Shown here in pieces: positions 22,940 through 30,860 of a stretch of 34,992 nucleotides of DNA. The stretch covers positions 1 to 34,992 of the forward strand of contig CAMVKN010000041.1 in assembly GCA_947168045.1 (NCBI GenBank), in the 5' to 3' direction. Both the position numbers and the translations under genes were made by a program. Source of the DNA: an uncultured Prevotellaceae bacterium (GTDB lineage Bacteria; Bacteroidota; Bacteroidia; Bacteroidales; Bacteroidaceae). The first letter of the stretch is position 1, and every line of letters starts with the position of its first letter. Below the pieces are notes generated by a model, which saw only the letters and a list, made by a program, of their open reading frames with translations, was not told the origin of the DNA and searched no databases.

Positions 22940-25030
22940 TTATCTAATGACGATTTTTTGCCCGTTCTGGATGTAGATGCCGGGACGGGCATTGTTGTTT
23001 ACCCGCTGGCCTGAGAGGTTGAAAAGTGGCGATCCCACTGTGTCATCCAGTCGGTGGATGTCGTTCACTGCCGACTCTGCCGTCAGGCTGACGCGGATGT
23101 TCTTCACGTTGCCCGTGTACTGTCCGTTGCTGCTGAGCCAGGTCATGGTGAGCAGCTTAATACCAGTGGTTAGGTCTGTTTCGAAGGTGTAGGTGCGATA
23201 AGTCTGCCATGCTCCGGTATTGGCAATGGCTTGCGTCTTCGTGCCCTCGGTGCGTCCGCTCTTTTGGTCGGTAAAGTCGAATCGCAGTCGGAAGTCATTG
23301 CGTGTGGTGGCAGCTTCGTAGGTGAAGGTGTAGGAGCCCGCCTCCTTGCAGTTGAGCATGAAGACGGCCTGATCGTTGTGGCTGAAGCTGTCGAACGAGT
23401 TATTGAGCACCTTGGCCGCGTTCCTGCCACTGGGGTTGGTGATGATGTTGGCCTTGTTTGGGTCGAGCGCTTCAGTGGGTATGGTCAGTGCACCGGTGAG
23501 GTCTTCCTCCGTAGCCTCCTCGGTATACCCTTCTACGCTGCCTCCTTGGTTCTGTGCTTCAGTGATGTCTGCTACGAGCTGGCTCAAGTAGTTCTCCAAC
23601 ATGGTGTAACCCTTTTCGTCGCGCATATTGCCGTCGTTGGCGTCGGCAGGGTTCAGGCCTTGGCCCGTCTCCCATGCGTCGGGCATGCCGTCGCCATCAC
23701 TGTCGGCAGGAGCCTCCTGAGTGTTCAGCGCGGGCCATGGACTCTCATCGCCACCGATGCCGGCAGCCACGTCATTCTGTGAGTTAATGAATCCTTTTCC
23801 CAGCCCAGTGCCGGTGTAAGTGGCCTGGCCGTTGCGGGTGTCGCTGATGATGATGTTGTCCAGCTGGTCGCGGTGAAGCGAGGCACCGGCATAGCTCAAT
23901 ACGCGCTCGTATGCTTGCTCAGCTGCGTGTGTGGTGACACAGACAAAGGGTATAGGCTCCGTGATGCGCATGGTGTCCTTGGTGAGTTGCGTGTAGGTAT
24001 AGTCCACGCCGCTGCCATTGGTGATTTGGTTGTACATGCCGTAGGTCCAGTTGTCTCGAGTCACCTGGCTGTATTGTGTGTTGACGTTGCCCTCCACGAA
24101 ATACTTTCCCCAGACGTGCCACATGGGATACCATCCGTTCCATGTCCCGTCGCTGTTCGTGCAGTAGTCGGTGGTACGGATGCCGATGCCGGCAATGCGC
24201 ATGCCCTTTGTGCCGGTGGGTGAGCCTGGTCCGGGCTTGTAATAGTTATTGACGATGTTCACGTTCATGCCCTCACCACCGTAGCACCCGTTGCCTCCGA
24301 AGTTGTAGATGACGTTACAGCGCATGTCAATCCGTTCGTCGGTCTGTGTGCCCTGTCGTGGGCCTAAGCGTGGTGTTCGCGAGGTGTGGTGTGCAATAAG
24401 GTTGTGGTGGAACGAAGCTCCGCTGCCACCCCAGTTGCCGCCGTATCCATGCGAGCCTTTCGTATGTCCACTGTTCACCAAGCTCTGCGACACGAGGCAC
24501 CACTGCACGGTGAGATTCCTTCCGCCATAGACGGAGAGGCACTCGTCGATGCTCCAGGACACTGAGCAGTGGTCGACGATGATGTTGTTCTCGTCCAGTG
24601 AGCCTAGACCGTCGCCCTCGTGCTTGTCGACATGTCGATTGCCCAGTCGGAAGCGCATGTAGCGCACGATGACGTTCGAGCCTATGGTGACCGGATAGTC
24701 GGCCAAGCAGATGCCGTCACCGGGAGCTGTCTGGCCAGCCACAGTAGTGTTTGGTGCGAATTTCAGTGCTGACTTCAGGTAGATGGTTCCGCTGACGTCG
24801 AAGACGATGGTGCGCGGTCCGGGCTGGGAGTTAGCCCACCTGAGCGAGCCAGTGCCTGAGTCGTTGAGGTTGGTGACGTGATAGACTTTGCCGCCGCGCC
24901 CACCAGTCACATAGCGGCCAAATCCCTCTGCCCCGGGAAAAGCTGGTGTTTTCTCTGTTTGTGCCGTGGCCGTGAGCTGCACGGTGAGCAGCAGTGCGGT
25001 GGTCACGATCTTCAGAATGTTGTGTTTCAT
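22940..25030 (-). CDS. Secreted pectate lyase (PL1-like) with C-terminal CBM-like and sorting-type tail
   Basis: The start MKHNILKIVTTALLL at 25030 gives the best signal peptide; an ATG 6 bp upstream is possible. The 696-residue protein has a beta-helix lyase domain (about 25-430; FPGAEGFGRYVTGGRGG, IIVDHCSVSWSIDE, SRTPRLGPRQG). The DSDGDGMPDAWE calcium motif typical of Bacteroidetes PL1 proteins (about 455) follows, then a CBM6-like beta-sandwich (about 530-660) and a tail FNLSGQRVNNNARPGIYIQ resembling type IX sorting-like ends. It cleaves de-esterified homogalacturonan by beta-elimination. It follows the GH3 gene with a 19-25 bp gap, so the two form one transcript. The CE8 genes on both sides supply its substrate. 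Confidence 0.92.
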   Translation of the reverse strand: MKHNILKIVTTALLLTVQLTATAQTEKTPAFPGAEGFGRYVTGGRGGKVYHVTNLNDSGTGSLRWANSQPGPRTIVFDVSGTIYLKSALKFAPNTTVAGQTAPGDGICLADYPVTIGSNVIVRYMRFRLGNRHVDKHEGDGLGSLDENNIIVDHCSVSWSIDECLSVYGGRNLTVQWCLVSQSLVNSGHTKGSHGYGGNWGGSGASFHHNLIAHHTSRTPRLGPRQGTQTDERIDMRCNVIYNFGGNGCYGGEGMNVNIVNNYYKPGPGSPTGTKGMRIAGIGIRTTDYCTNSDGTWNGWYPMWHVWGKYFVEGNVNTQYSQVTRDNWTYGMYNQITNGSGVDYTYTQLTKDTMRITEPIPFVCVTTHAAEQAYERVLSYAGASLHRDQLDNIIISDTRNGQATYTGTGLGKGFINSQNDVAAGIGGDESPWPALNTQEAPADSDGDGMPDAWETGQGLNPADANDGNMRDEKGYTMLENYLSQLVADITEAQNQGGSVEGYTEEATEEDLTGALTIPTEALDPNKANIITNPSGRNAAKVLNNSFDSFSHNDQAVFMLNCKEAGSYTFTYEAATTRNDFRLRFDFTDQKSGRTEGTKTQAIANTGAWQTYRTYTFETDLTTGIKLLTMTWLSSNGQYTGNVKNIRVSLTAESAVNDIHRLDDTVGSPLFNLSGQRVNNNARPGIYIQNGQKIVIR

Positions 25031-25055
25031 GTGCATATTTTGTATAGAGGAGGTG

Positions 25056-27305
25056 TTACTTCAAGTTTACGTGCAGTGTCTGCAGGTCGCCATCGGCACT
25101 TGATGCTCCCACCATCACATCGTACTTACCAGGCAGTACGCGCATGGTGTTGGTCTGGGCATCCCATACTTCAAAACGCTCTCGTGGCATACTGATTTCC
25201 ACCTGCTGTTGCTCGCCAGGCTGGAGGGTGACGCGGGCATAGCCACGCAGCGTCTTGACGGGGCCCTCTGTATCGGCAGGACGGCGCACATAGACTTGCA
25301 CTATCTCTGTTCCCTCGCGGCTGCCAGTGTTTTTCACGCTGACGGTCACCTTGTCGTTAGCAAAAATGGCCTCACCGTATTTGAACGTGGTGTAGCTCAG
25401 CCCGTAGCCGAAGGGGTAGAGGGGTTTGCCGCGGAAATAGCGGTAGGTGCGCCCCTGCATGCGGTAGTCGTCGAAGGGTGGCAACTGTGTGTCGTCGCGA
25501 TAGAAGGTGACGGCTAGCTTTCCGCTGGGGTTGTAGTCGCCGAAGAGGACGTCGGCCAGTGCATGGCCTCCCTGCTCGCCGGCGTACCAAGCCTCGATGA
25601 TGGCGTCGCAGGTCTCCTCCTGCTCCTGTGCCAGGCCCACGGCGCTACCGCTGCAGCACACCAGTACCACCTTCTTGCCGTCGGCGTGGAGCGCCTTGAG
25701 GATGTCGCGCTGCACCTGCGGCAGCTCTATCGATGTGCGGTCGCCGCCATCGAATCCCGGTGCAGTGACACGTGCCTGCTCCTTCTCGAGGTTGGGCGAG
25801 ATGCCACCCACGAAGATGACGGTCTCCACCCCCCGGCAGGCCTCCAGTATCTCGTCAATGGTGTAGGTCTTCTCACCCATTTCTTTCATCTGCAGGGTGG
25901 TGCTGCCGTCGGCGGCTTCTGTCTGACCGCCCACGGCCATTTCCTTCACTGTCATATCGGTGATGCTGCATGCTGTGAGGTACCTCACTGGTCCTGCCTT
26001 CTTCTGGATGCCCTCTAATGGGGTGACGGTGTGGGCGGGTTTTCCGAAGTAGATGCCCCACAGCATGGTGGAGTCGGCGGCGTTAGGCCCCATCACCATC
26101 AGTCGGTTGTTGGCCCCTTCGCTATGGTCTAAGGGCAGCACACCATTGTTCTTCAGCAGCACCATCTGCTCGCGTGCCATCTGGCGCGCCATCTGTCGGT
26201 GCTCGGCCGATGCGACCACAGTCATGGGAATTTGTGTCCAGCCCACCAGGTCGTCGCTGTCGAAGTCGCCCAGCTCAAAGCGGCCACGCAGCAGTCGGCG
26301 CACACTCGTGTCGACGTCCTTCTCACTGATGTCGCCTCGGGCGATGGCCTGTGGCAGGCTCTTGTAGGTAGAGCCACACTCCACGTCGGTGCCGCTCAGT
26401 ATGGCCTTTGCGGTAGCGGCCGCCGAGTCGGCCGACACCTCGTGGCGTCGGGGCTGATAGAAGTCGTTGATGGCACCGCAGTCACTTACCACCAATCCCT
26501 GAAACCCCCACTCCTGGCGCAGTATCTGCTGCAACAGACGGTGGGAGCCGCAACAGGGGTCACCCTCGAAGCGCTGGTAGGCACACATCACCTGCTGCAC
26601 CCCGCCTTGCTGCACCAGGGCTTTGAAGGCGGGCAGATAGGTCTCCCAGAGGTCGCGTTGCGGCAGGTCCTCGATGTTGAAGCTGTGGCGCAGCTTCTCT
26701 GGGCCGCTGTGTACGGCGAAGTGTTTGGCACAGGCATGTAGCTTCAGATATTGGTCAGAGCGATGCTCGTCGAAGTGCGACTGCCCTTGCAGGCCGCGCA
26801 CCACACATAGTCCCATTTCAGCGTTCATGAAAGGATCCTCGCCATAGGTCTCCTGGCCACGTCCCCACCGTGGGTCACGGAAGATGTTAATGTTTGGTGT
26901 CCAGAATGACAAACAGCTGTACTTCCCTACCTTGCCCTCGCGTCGGGCCTTGGTGTTTTTGGCGCGTGCCTCATCGCTCACGGCCACGTAGATGCGCTCG
27001 ATGAGTTCGTTGTCGAACGAGCAAGCCATGCCGATGCACGAGGGGAACACCGTGGCCAGTCCATTGCGCCCCACGCCGTGCAGAGCCTCGCTCCACCAGT
27101 TCCAGGCCGGGATACCCAGACGCTCAATGGCTGGTGAGCCGTTCATCATCAGTTTCGTTTTCTCCTCGATGGTGAGGCGTCGCAGCAGGTCTTCCACACG
27201 CTCATCCACGGGCCGCCGTGCATCCTGATAGGGTAGCGTCTGGCCTGTCGCCATCAGCGAGGCGGTAATAGCCAGGCAACATAAGATTAGATTCTTTCTT
27301 CTCAT
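25056..27305 (-). CDS. Secreted GH3 beta-glycosidase (xylosidase/glucosidase type)
   Basis: A 749-residue enzyme with a short signal peptide (MRRKNLILCCLAITASLMATG). The GH3 N-terminal barrel shows WNWWSEALHGVGR, RDPRWGRGQETYGEDP, KHFAVHSGPE, and nucleophile Asp275 in VVSDCGAI. The C-terminal alpha/beta sandwich (about 385-600) and FN3-like domain (about 645-745) complete the family layout. No PA14 insert is present. The WNWWSEALHGV type is frequent in bacterial beta-xylosidases, so short xylo-oligosaccharides are the favoured substrate, but beta-glucosidase activity cannot be excluded. It is first in a two-gene minus-strand unit with the PL1 lyase, an unusual pairing of hemicellulose and pectin enzymes under one promoter. 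Confidence 0.92.
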   Translation of the reverse strand: MRRKNLILCCLAITASLMATGQTLPYQDARRPVDERVEDLLRRLTIEEKTKLMMNGSPAIERLGIPAWNWWSEALHGVGRNGLATVFPSCIGMACSFDNELIERIYVAVSDEARAKNTKARREGKVGKYSCLSFWTPNINIFRDPRWGRGQETYGEDPFMNAEMGLCVVRGLQGQSHFDEHRSDQYLKLHACAKHFAVHSGPEKLRHSFNIEDLPQRDLWETYLPAFKALVQQGGVQQVMCAYQRFEGDPCCGSHRLLQQILRQEWGFQGLVVSDCGAINDFYQPRRHEVSADSAAATAKAILSGTDVECGSTYKSLPQAIARGDISEKDVDTSVRRLLRGRFELGDFDSDDLVGWTQIPMTVVASAEHRQMARQMAREQMVLLKNNGVLPLDHSEGANNRLMVMGPNAADSTMLWGIYFGKPAHTVTPLEGIQKKAGPVRYLTACSITDMTVKEMAVGGQTEAADGSTTLQMKEMGEKTYTIDEILEACRGVETVIFVGGISPNLEKEQARVTAPGFDGGDRTSIELPQVQRDILKALHADGKKVVLVCCSGSAVGLAQEQEETCDAIIEAWYAGEQGGHALADVLFGDYNPSGKLAVTFYRDDTQLPPFDDYRMQGRTYRYFRGKPLYPFGYGLSYTTFKYGEAIFANDKVTVSVKNTGSREGTEIVQVYVRRPADTEGPVKTLRGYARVTLQPGEQQQVEISMPRERFEVWDAQTNTMRVLPGKYDVMVGASSADGDLQTLHVNLK

Positions 27306-27345
27306 AGCTGTTGTTGATTACGATTCTTGTTCCTTTTTATCTATG

Positions 27346-27353
27346 CAAAGGTA
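27346..27353 (-). promoter_or_regulatory. Candidate -7 box for the GH3-PL1 unit
   Basis: The minus strand reads TACCTTTG, 40 bp upstream of the GH3 start. It is divergent from the box at 27482-27489. No upstream TTTG at normal spacing. Confidence 0.5.
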
Positions 27354-27481
27354 CACATTCTTATATAACAGCATGTGTACATTTTGTTGTTTAGGTGCTC
27401 TTAACGCATTCCGACACCTGACCTGCATAGAAAATCCACAAAAAAGAGATAAAAATACCCCTCGATGCCTTGGGTTCGTCG

Positions 27482-27489
27482 TACCTTTG
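27482..27489 (+). promoter_or_regulatory. Candidate -7 box for the large pectinesterase gene
   Basis: TACCTTTG on the plus strand, 27 bp before the ATG at 27517. The 211-bp gap between GH3 and this gene holds both divergent boxes and no other feature I can support. Confidence 0.5.
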
Positions 27490-27516
27490 CCGACAAGAAG
27501 AAACCTATAGGCAACA

Positions 27517-30500
27517 ATGATGAAAAAAAGACAACCTCTGACTGCATGGCACATCCTCCTTCTCGCAGGATTGTTGCTCACCACGGCTGCACAAGGCCAG
27601 GCCCAGCAGCTGAATGTCATCCCCACAAGTGCAAGTCACCCCTTTGTTATGGAACGGGGCGTGCTACATGGTAGCCGCGCCAACTTCGGTGCTGACCACC
27701 ACATCGACTGGATGACCAATGGAGATTATGCCACCTACGAACTTGACAATACTGTCGATGCGCAGTACTACACCATAGCCTTTACTGCTGGTACCACTCA
27801 GCCCAGCGTGACGCTGAATTTCAGCATCAAGAGTGCCAGTGGCACCACCGTCTGCGACCGAGACATTAGCATCCAAAACAACGGTGACTGGTCAAGCACG
27901 GCGCGTTCATATGACTTTCGTACGCAGGCGATGGCCATCGGCCTTTACACCATGACTATCACCTTCCGCAGCGTGGGTGGAAACGGCACCACGGCCAATA
28001 TTAACAACATCGTCTTCACAGCAAAGCAGAAGAGCGACGTAGAGTTGCCACAGTATCACTTCACCACCCAGTGCTCACCTGCCAACGCTGGCACCGTGAG
28101 CGTTACCCCCAATGCTGAAGTCTTCGACGAGGGCGATGAGGTGACGGTAACAGCCACCGAGAACTTCGGCTACCACTTTGTCGGTTGGCAGGATACTTGT
28201 GGAGCGGTCGTCTCCACCAGCAATCCCTACTCCTTCCAGATTATGGCCGACACACAGCTGACAGCCGTCTACGATCGCAAGAATACCTATGCCTTGGTGC
28301 TCTCGCTGACCGACGGTGCCTTGCCTCAGCAGGTGACTATCGAGCCGGCGGGCACCTTCGTTGATGGACGCCGCATGTACGAAGAGGGCACAGAGGTGAA
28401 ACTCACTGCCCACAATAACAAGGTGCTGACCTTCATCGGATGGGAAGACCAGACCACCGACGCCACCCGCATCCTGCGCATGGATGCCGACCAGGCTGTG
28501 ACTGCCCACTACTCGTCCACCGACTACATCGTGGGCTGGGACCTATACAACGACCAGCCGGCACAGGAGCGCGCCGCTGACTACAAGAGCGACAGCGAGA
28601 ACGCTGGCCTGCTCTCGCTGCACAACGAGGAGGGCACCACCAGCAGCTGGTTGAGCCGCGGCGTCGGCAACGGACAGGAAAACGGGCGCTATGCTGCACG
28701 CATCTGGAAGCTGCGTTCTCAGCGACTCTATTTTGAGATATCCTTCTCCACCCGCGGATATAGCAACATTCAGGTGAGTAGTGCCTTAGGCTGCAGCTAC
28801 AACACCTATAGCGTCAACAACCTGCAGTACTCCATCGACGGCAAGAACTACACCACATTAGCCACTTTCAACATCAGCGGTTCGGGATGGGTCGACAAGG
28901 ACAACGTGCCGCTGCCTGCAGCTGCCAACGACCAGCATCGCGTCTTTGTGCGATGGATGCCCGACCGCAACTCACCCTTGGTAGGCAACGCCACCGATTA
29001 CGACGGTCTGGCCATCAGCAATATCTTCGTAACTGCCGACGCCAGCACACAGGCCAGCGAGCCGGCTGTGCTCGTTTCATCAAACCCCGCTGATGGCGCC
29101 ACGGGCATCTCGTCCAATGGTTCCATCGTTCTCACCTTCGACAAGAAAATCCAGGCCGGCGAAGGTACCGCCATCCTTGGCGACGAGCAGCTTGTGCCCA
29201 TCGTCAGTGGCAAAAGCGCCGTCTTCCAGTACAGTGGACTTGACTACGCCACCCAGTATACCTTCCAGATGCCCGAGGGCGTGCTGCTGAGCCGTGGTGG
29301 ACAGCCCGTTGCCGCCACCACTATCAGCTTCACCACCATGGAGCGCCGGCAGCCTGAAGCTCATCTTTACGATGCCGTCGTGGCCAAGGATGGAACAGGC
29401 GACTATACGACGGTGCAAGCCGCCGTCGATGCAGCCCCCTCAAGCCGCATGCGCCCCTGGCTCATATTTATCAAAAACGGTCATTACAAAGAGCATGTGA
29501 ACATCCCTCAGCATAAGCCCTACCTGCACTTTGTGGGGCAGGACCGTGACCAGACCGTCATCTTAAACGATGCTCTTTCTGGCGGTGACACTTCTGTGGG
29601 TACCGATGCCGGGGCCACTGTCACGGTGAAATCCAGCAATGTCTTCTTCGAAAATCTCACCCTCGAAAACGAATACGGCCATACTAAACGCAATGGCCCG
29701 CAGGCCCTGGCACTGAACACTCAGGGCGACCGCATTGCCCTGAACCACGTCCGTCTGCTCAGCTATCAGGACACTTGGATCACCACCAGCACCTCCAACT
29801 ACCGTCATTACATCCGTCACTCCATCATCGAGGGTGCCGTGGACTTCATCTACAACTCAGGCAACGTGTTCATGGACGGCGATACGCTCGAAATCAACCG
29901 TCCTAGTGGCGGCTTCATCGTGGCGCCCAGCCACGGGGACGATGTGAAGTGGGGCTATGTATTCGTGAACAACGTCATTCGGCCCGTCTCAGACATGACC
30001 GTCAGCGACGTTTGGCTCGGACGTCCTTGGCACAACTCGCCTAAGACCGTGTTCATCAACACACAGCTTTTCGTGGGCGTGCCCGCCGCTGGCTGGTATG
30101 CGACGATGGGCGGCCTGCCTGTACTTTGGGCCGACTACAACACAACCGACGCGCAGGGCAACCCCGTCGACCTCTCGCAGCGTCGCGATACCTACTATTA
30201 TACTGACAGCAATGGCCAACGCGTCTACGGCACAGCCAAGAACCACCTCACCGATGAGGAGGCTGCCCAGTACACGGTAAAGAACGTCATGAGCGGCACC
30301 GACAACTGGCAACCGCTTATGCTTTGCGAAGCATGCGAGGCACCTATAGTTAAGGCCGATGGTACACAGTTGTCGTGGCAGCCCGTTCCCTATGCCATCT
30401 GCTACGTCGTCAGCCGCGACAGCCAAGTGGTGGGTTTCACCACCGGCAGCACCTTCGACGCCACCACGCCAGGCACCTACCGCGTACAGGCCGTCAACGA

Positions 30501-30684
30501 GTATGGTGGACTGAGCGAGAAGAGCACTGCCGTTAGTGCTACTGCCGTCCGTGAATTGTACACCGCGCCGGCAGCCATGTCAGTTCGCGTCTATCAGCTC
30601 AGTGGCGTGCAGTCTACAGGTCTGGTCCGCGGGCTAAATATCGTGCGTTGGGCCGACGGTACGGTCAGAAAGGTGCTGCACTGA
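27517..30684 (+). CDS. Large multidomain secreted pectinesterase, CE8
   Basis: A 1055-residue protein. Order: signal peptide (about 1-30), CBM6/35-like sandwich (about 33-172), and two divergent InlB-B-type repeats (about 178-340, e.g. AGTVSVTPNAEVFDEGDEV). A jelly-roll-like domain (about 345-510) and a Big_5 Ig-like domain (about 520-610, VLVSSNPADGATGISS) follow. The CE8 beta-helix (about 620-945) has Asp752 in QDTW, Asp776 in GAVDFIYN and Arg836 in LGRPWH. An FN3-like module and a C-terminal tail (VRVYQLSG...LNIVRW) like a type IX sorting end close the protein. It demethylates pectin, and the added modules suggest wall binding and surface display. The CE8 plus FN3-like part is a paralogue of the gene at 21620. 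A start one codon downstream is equally possible. The HTCS gene follows on the same strand after 176 bp. Confidence 0.93.
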   Translation: MMKKRQPLTAWHILLLAGLLLTTAAQGQAQQLNVIPTSASHPFVMERGVLHGSRANFGADHHIDWMTNGDYATYELDNTVDAQYYTIAFTAGTTQPSVTLNFSIKSASGTTVCDRDISIQNNGDWSSTARSYDFRTQAMAIGLYTMTITFRSVGGNGTTANINNIVFTAKQKSDVELPQYHFTTQCSPANAGTVSVTPNAEVFDEGDEVTVTATENFGYHFVGWQDTCGAVVSTSNPYSFQIMADTQLTAVYDRKNTYALVLSLTDGALPQQVTIEPAGTFVDGRRMYEEGTEVKLTAHNNKVLTFIGWEDQTTDATRILRMDADQAVTAHYSSTDYIVGWDLYNDQPAQERAADYKSDSENAGLLSLHNEEGTTSSWLSRGVGNGQENGRYAARIWKLRSQRLYFEISFSTRGYSNIQVSSALGCSYNTYSVNNLQYSIDGKNYTTLATFNISGSGWVDKDNVPLPAAANDQHRVFVRWMPDRNSPLVGNATDYDGLAISNIFVTADASTQASEPAVLVSSNPADGATGISSNGSIVLTFDKKIQAGEGTAILGDEQLVPIVSGKSAVFQYSGLDYATQYTFQMPEGVLLSRGGQPVAATTISFTTMERRQPEAHLYDAVVAKDGTGDYTTVQAAVDAAPSSRMRPWLIFIKNGHYKEHVNIPQHKPYLHFVGQDRDQTVILNDALSGGDTSVGTDAGATVTVKSSNVFFENLTLENEYGHTKRNGPQALALNTQGDRIALNHVRLLSYQDTWITTSTSNYRHYIRHSIIEGAVDFIYNSGNVFMDGDTLEINRPSGGFIVAPSHGDDVKWGYVFVNNVIRPVSDMTVSDVWLGRPWHNSPKTVFINTQLFVGVPAAGWYATMGGLPVLWADYNTTDAQGNPVDLSQRRDTYYYTDSNGQRVYGTAKNHLTDEEAAQYTVKNVMSGTDNWQPLMLCEACEAPIVKADGTQLSWQPVPYAICYVVSRDSQVVGFTTGSTFDATTPGTYRVQAVNEYGGLSEKSTAVSATAVRELYTAPAAMSVRVYQLSGVQSTGLVRGLNIVRWADGTVRKVLH

Positions 30685-30793
30685 GGCAGCTCTGGTGCTA
30701 CAATGGCAGCCGTCCCGAGCACCTTAGAGTGGAAGCAGACACTCGAAACTTATTGCTTTTTTAGATGGTGCTTGCAAGAAAATGAGGAATCGT

Positions 30794-30824
30794 TTTGCCG
30801 TTTCATCGGAAAAAAGTATCTTTG
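30794..30824 (+). promoter_or_regulatory. Promoter of the second HTCS gene
   Basis: TTTG (30794-30797), 19-bp spacer, TATCTTTG (30817-30824): a complete Bacteroidetes -33/-7 pair, 36 bp before the ATG at 30861. It makes the upstream in-frame ATG at 30795 untenable because that codon would lie in the promoter. The complete consensus suggests constitutive regulator expression. Confidence 0.75.
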
Positions 30825-30860
30825 CATTGTGTTTCCATACAAACAACACAATCAATTGCT

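Noticed and set aside
30795..30860. In-frame ATG 22 codons upstream for the second HTCS
   Set aside because: It lies within the -33/-7 promoter, and the added residues hide a clean signal peptide.
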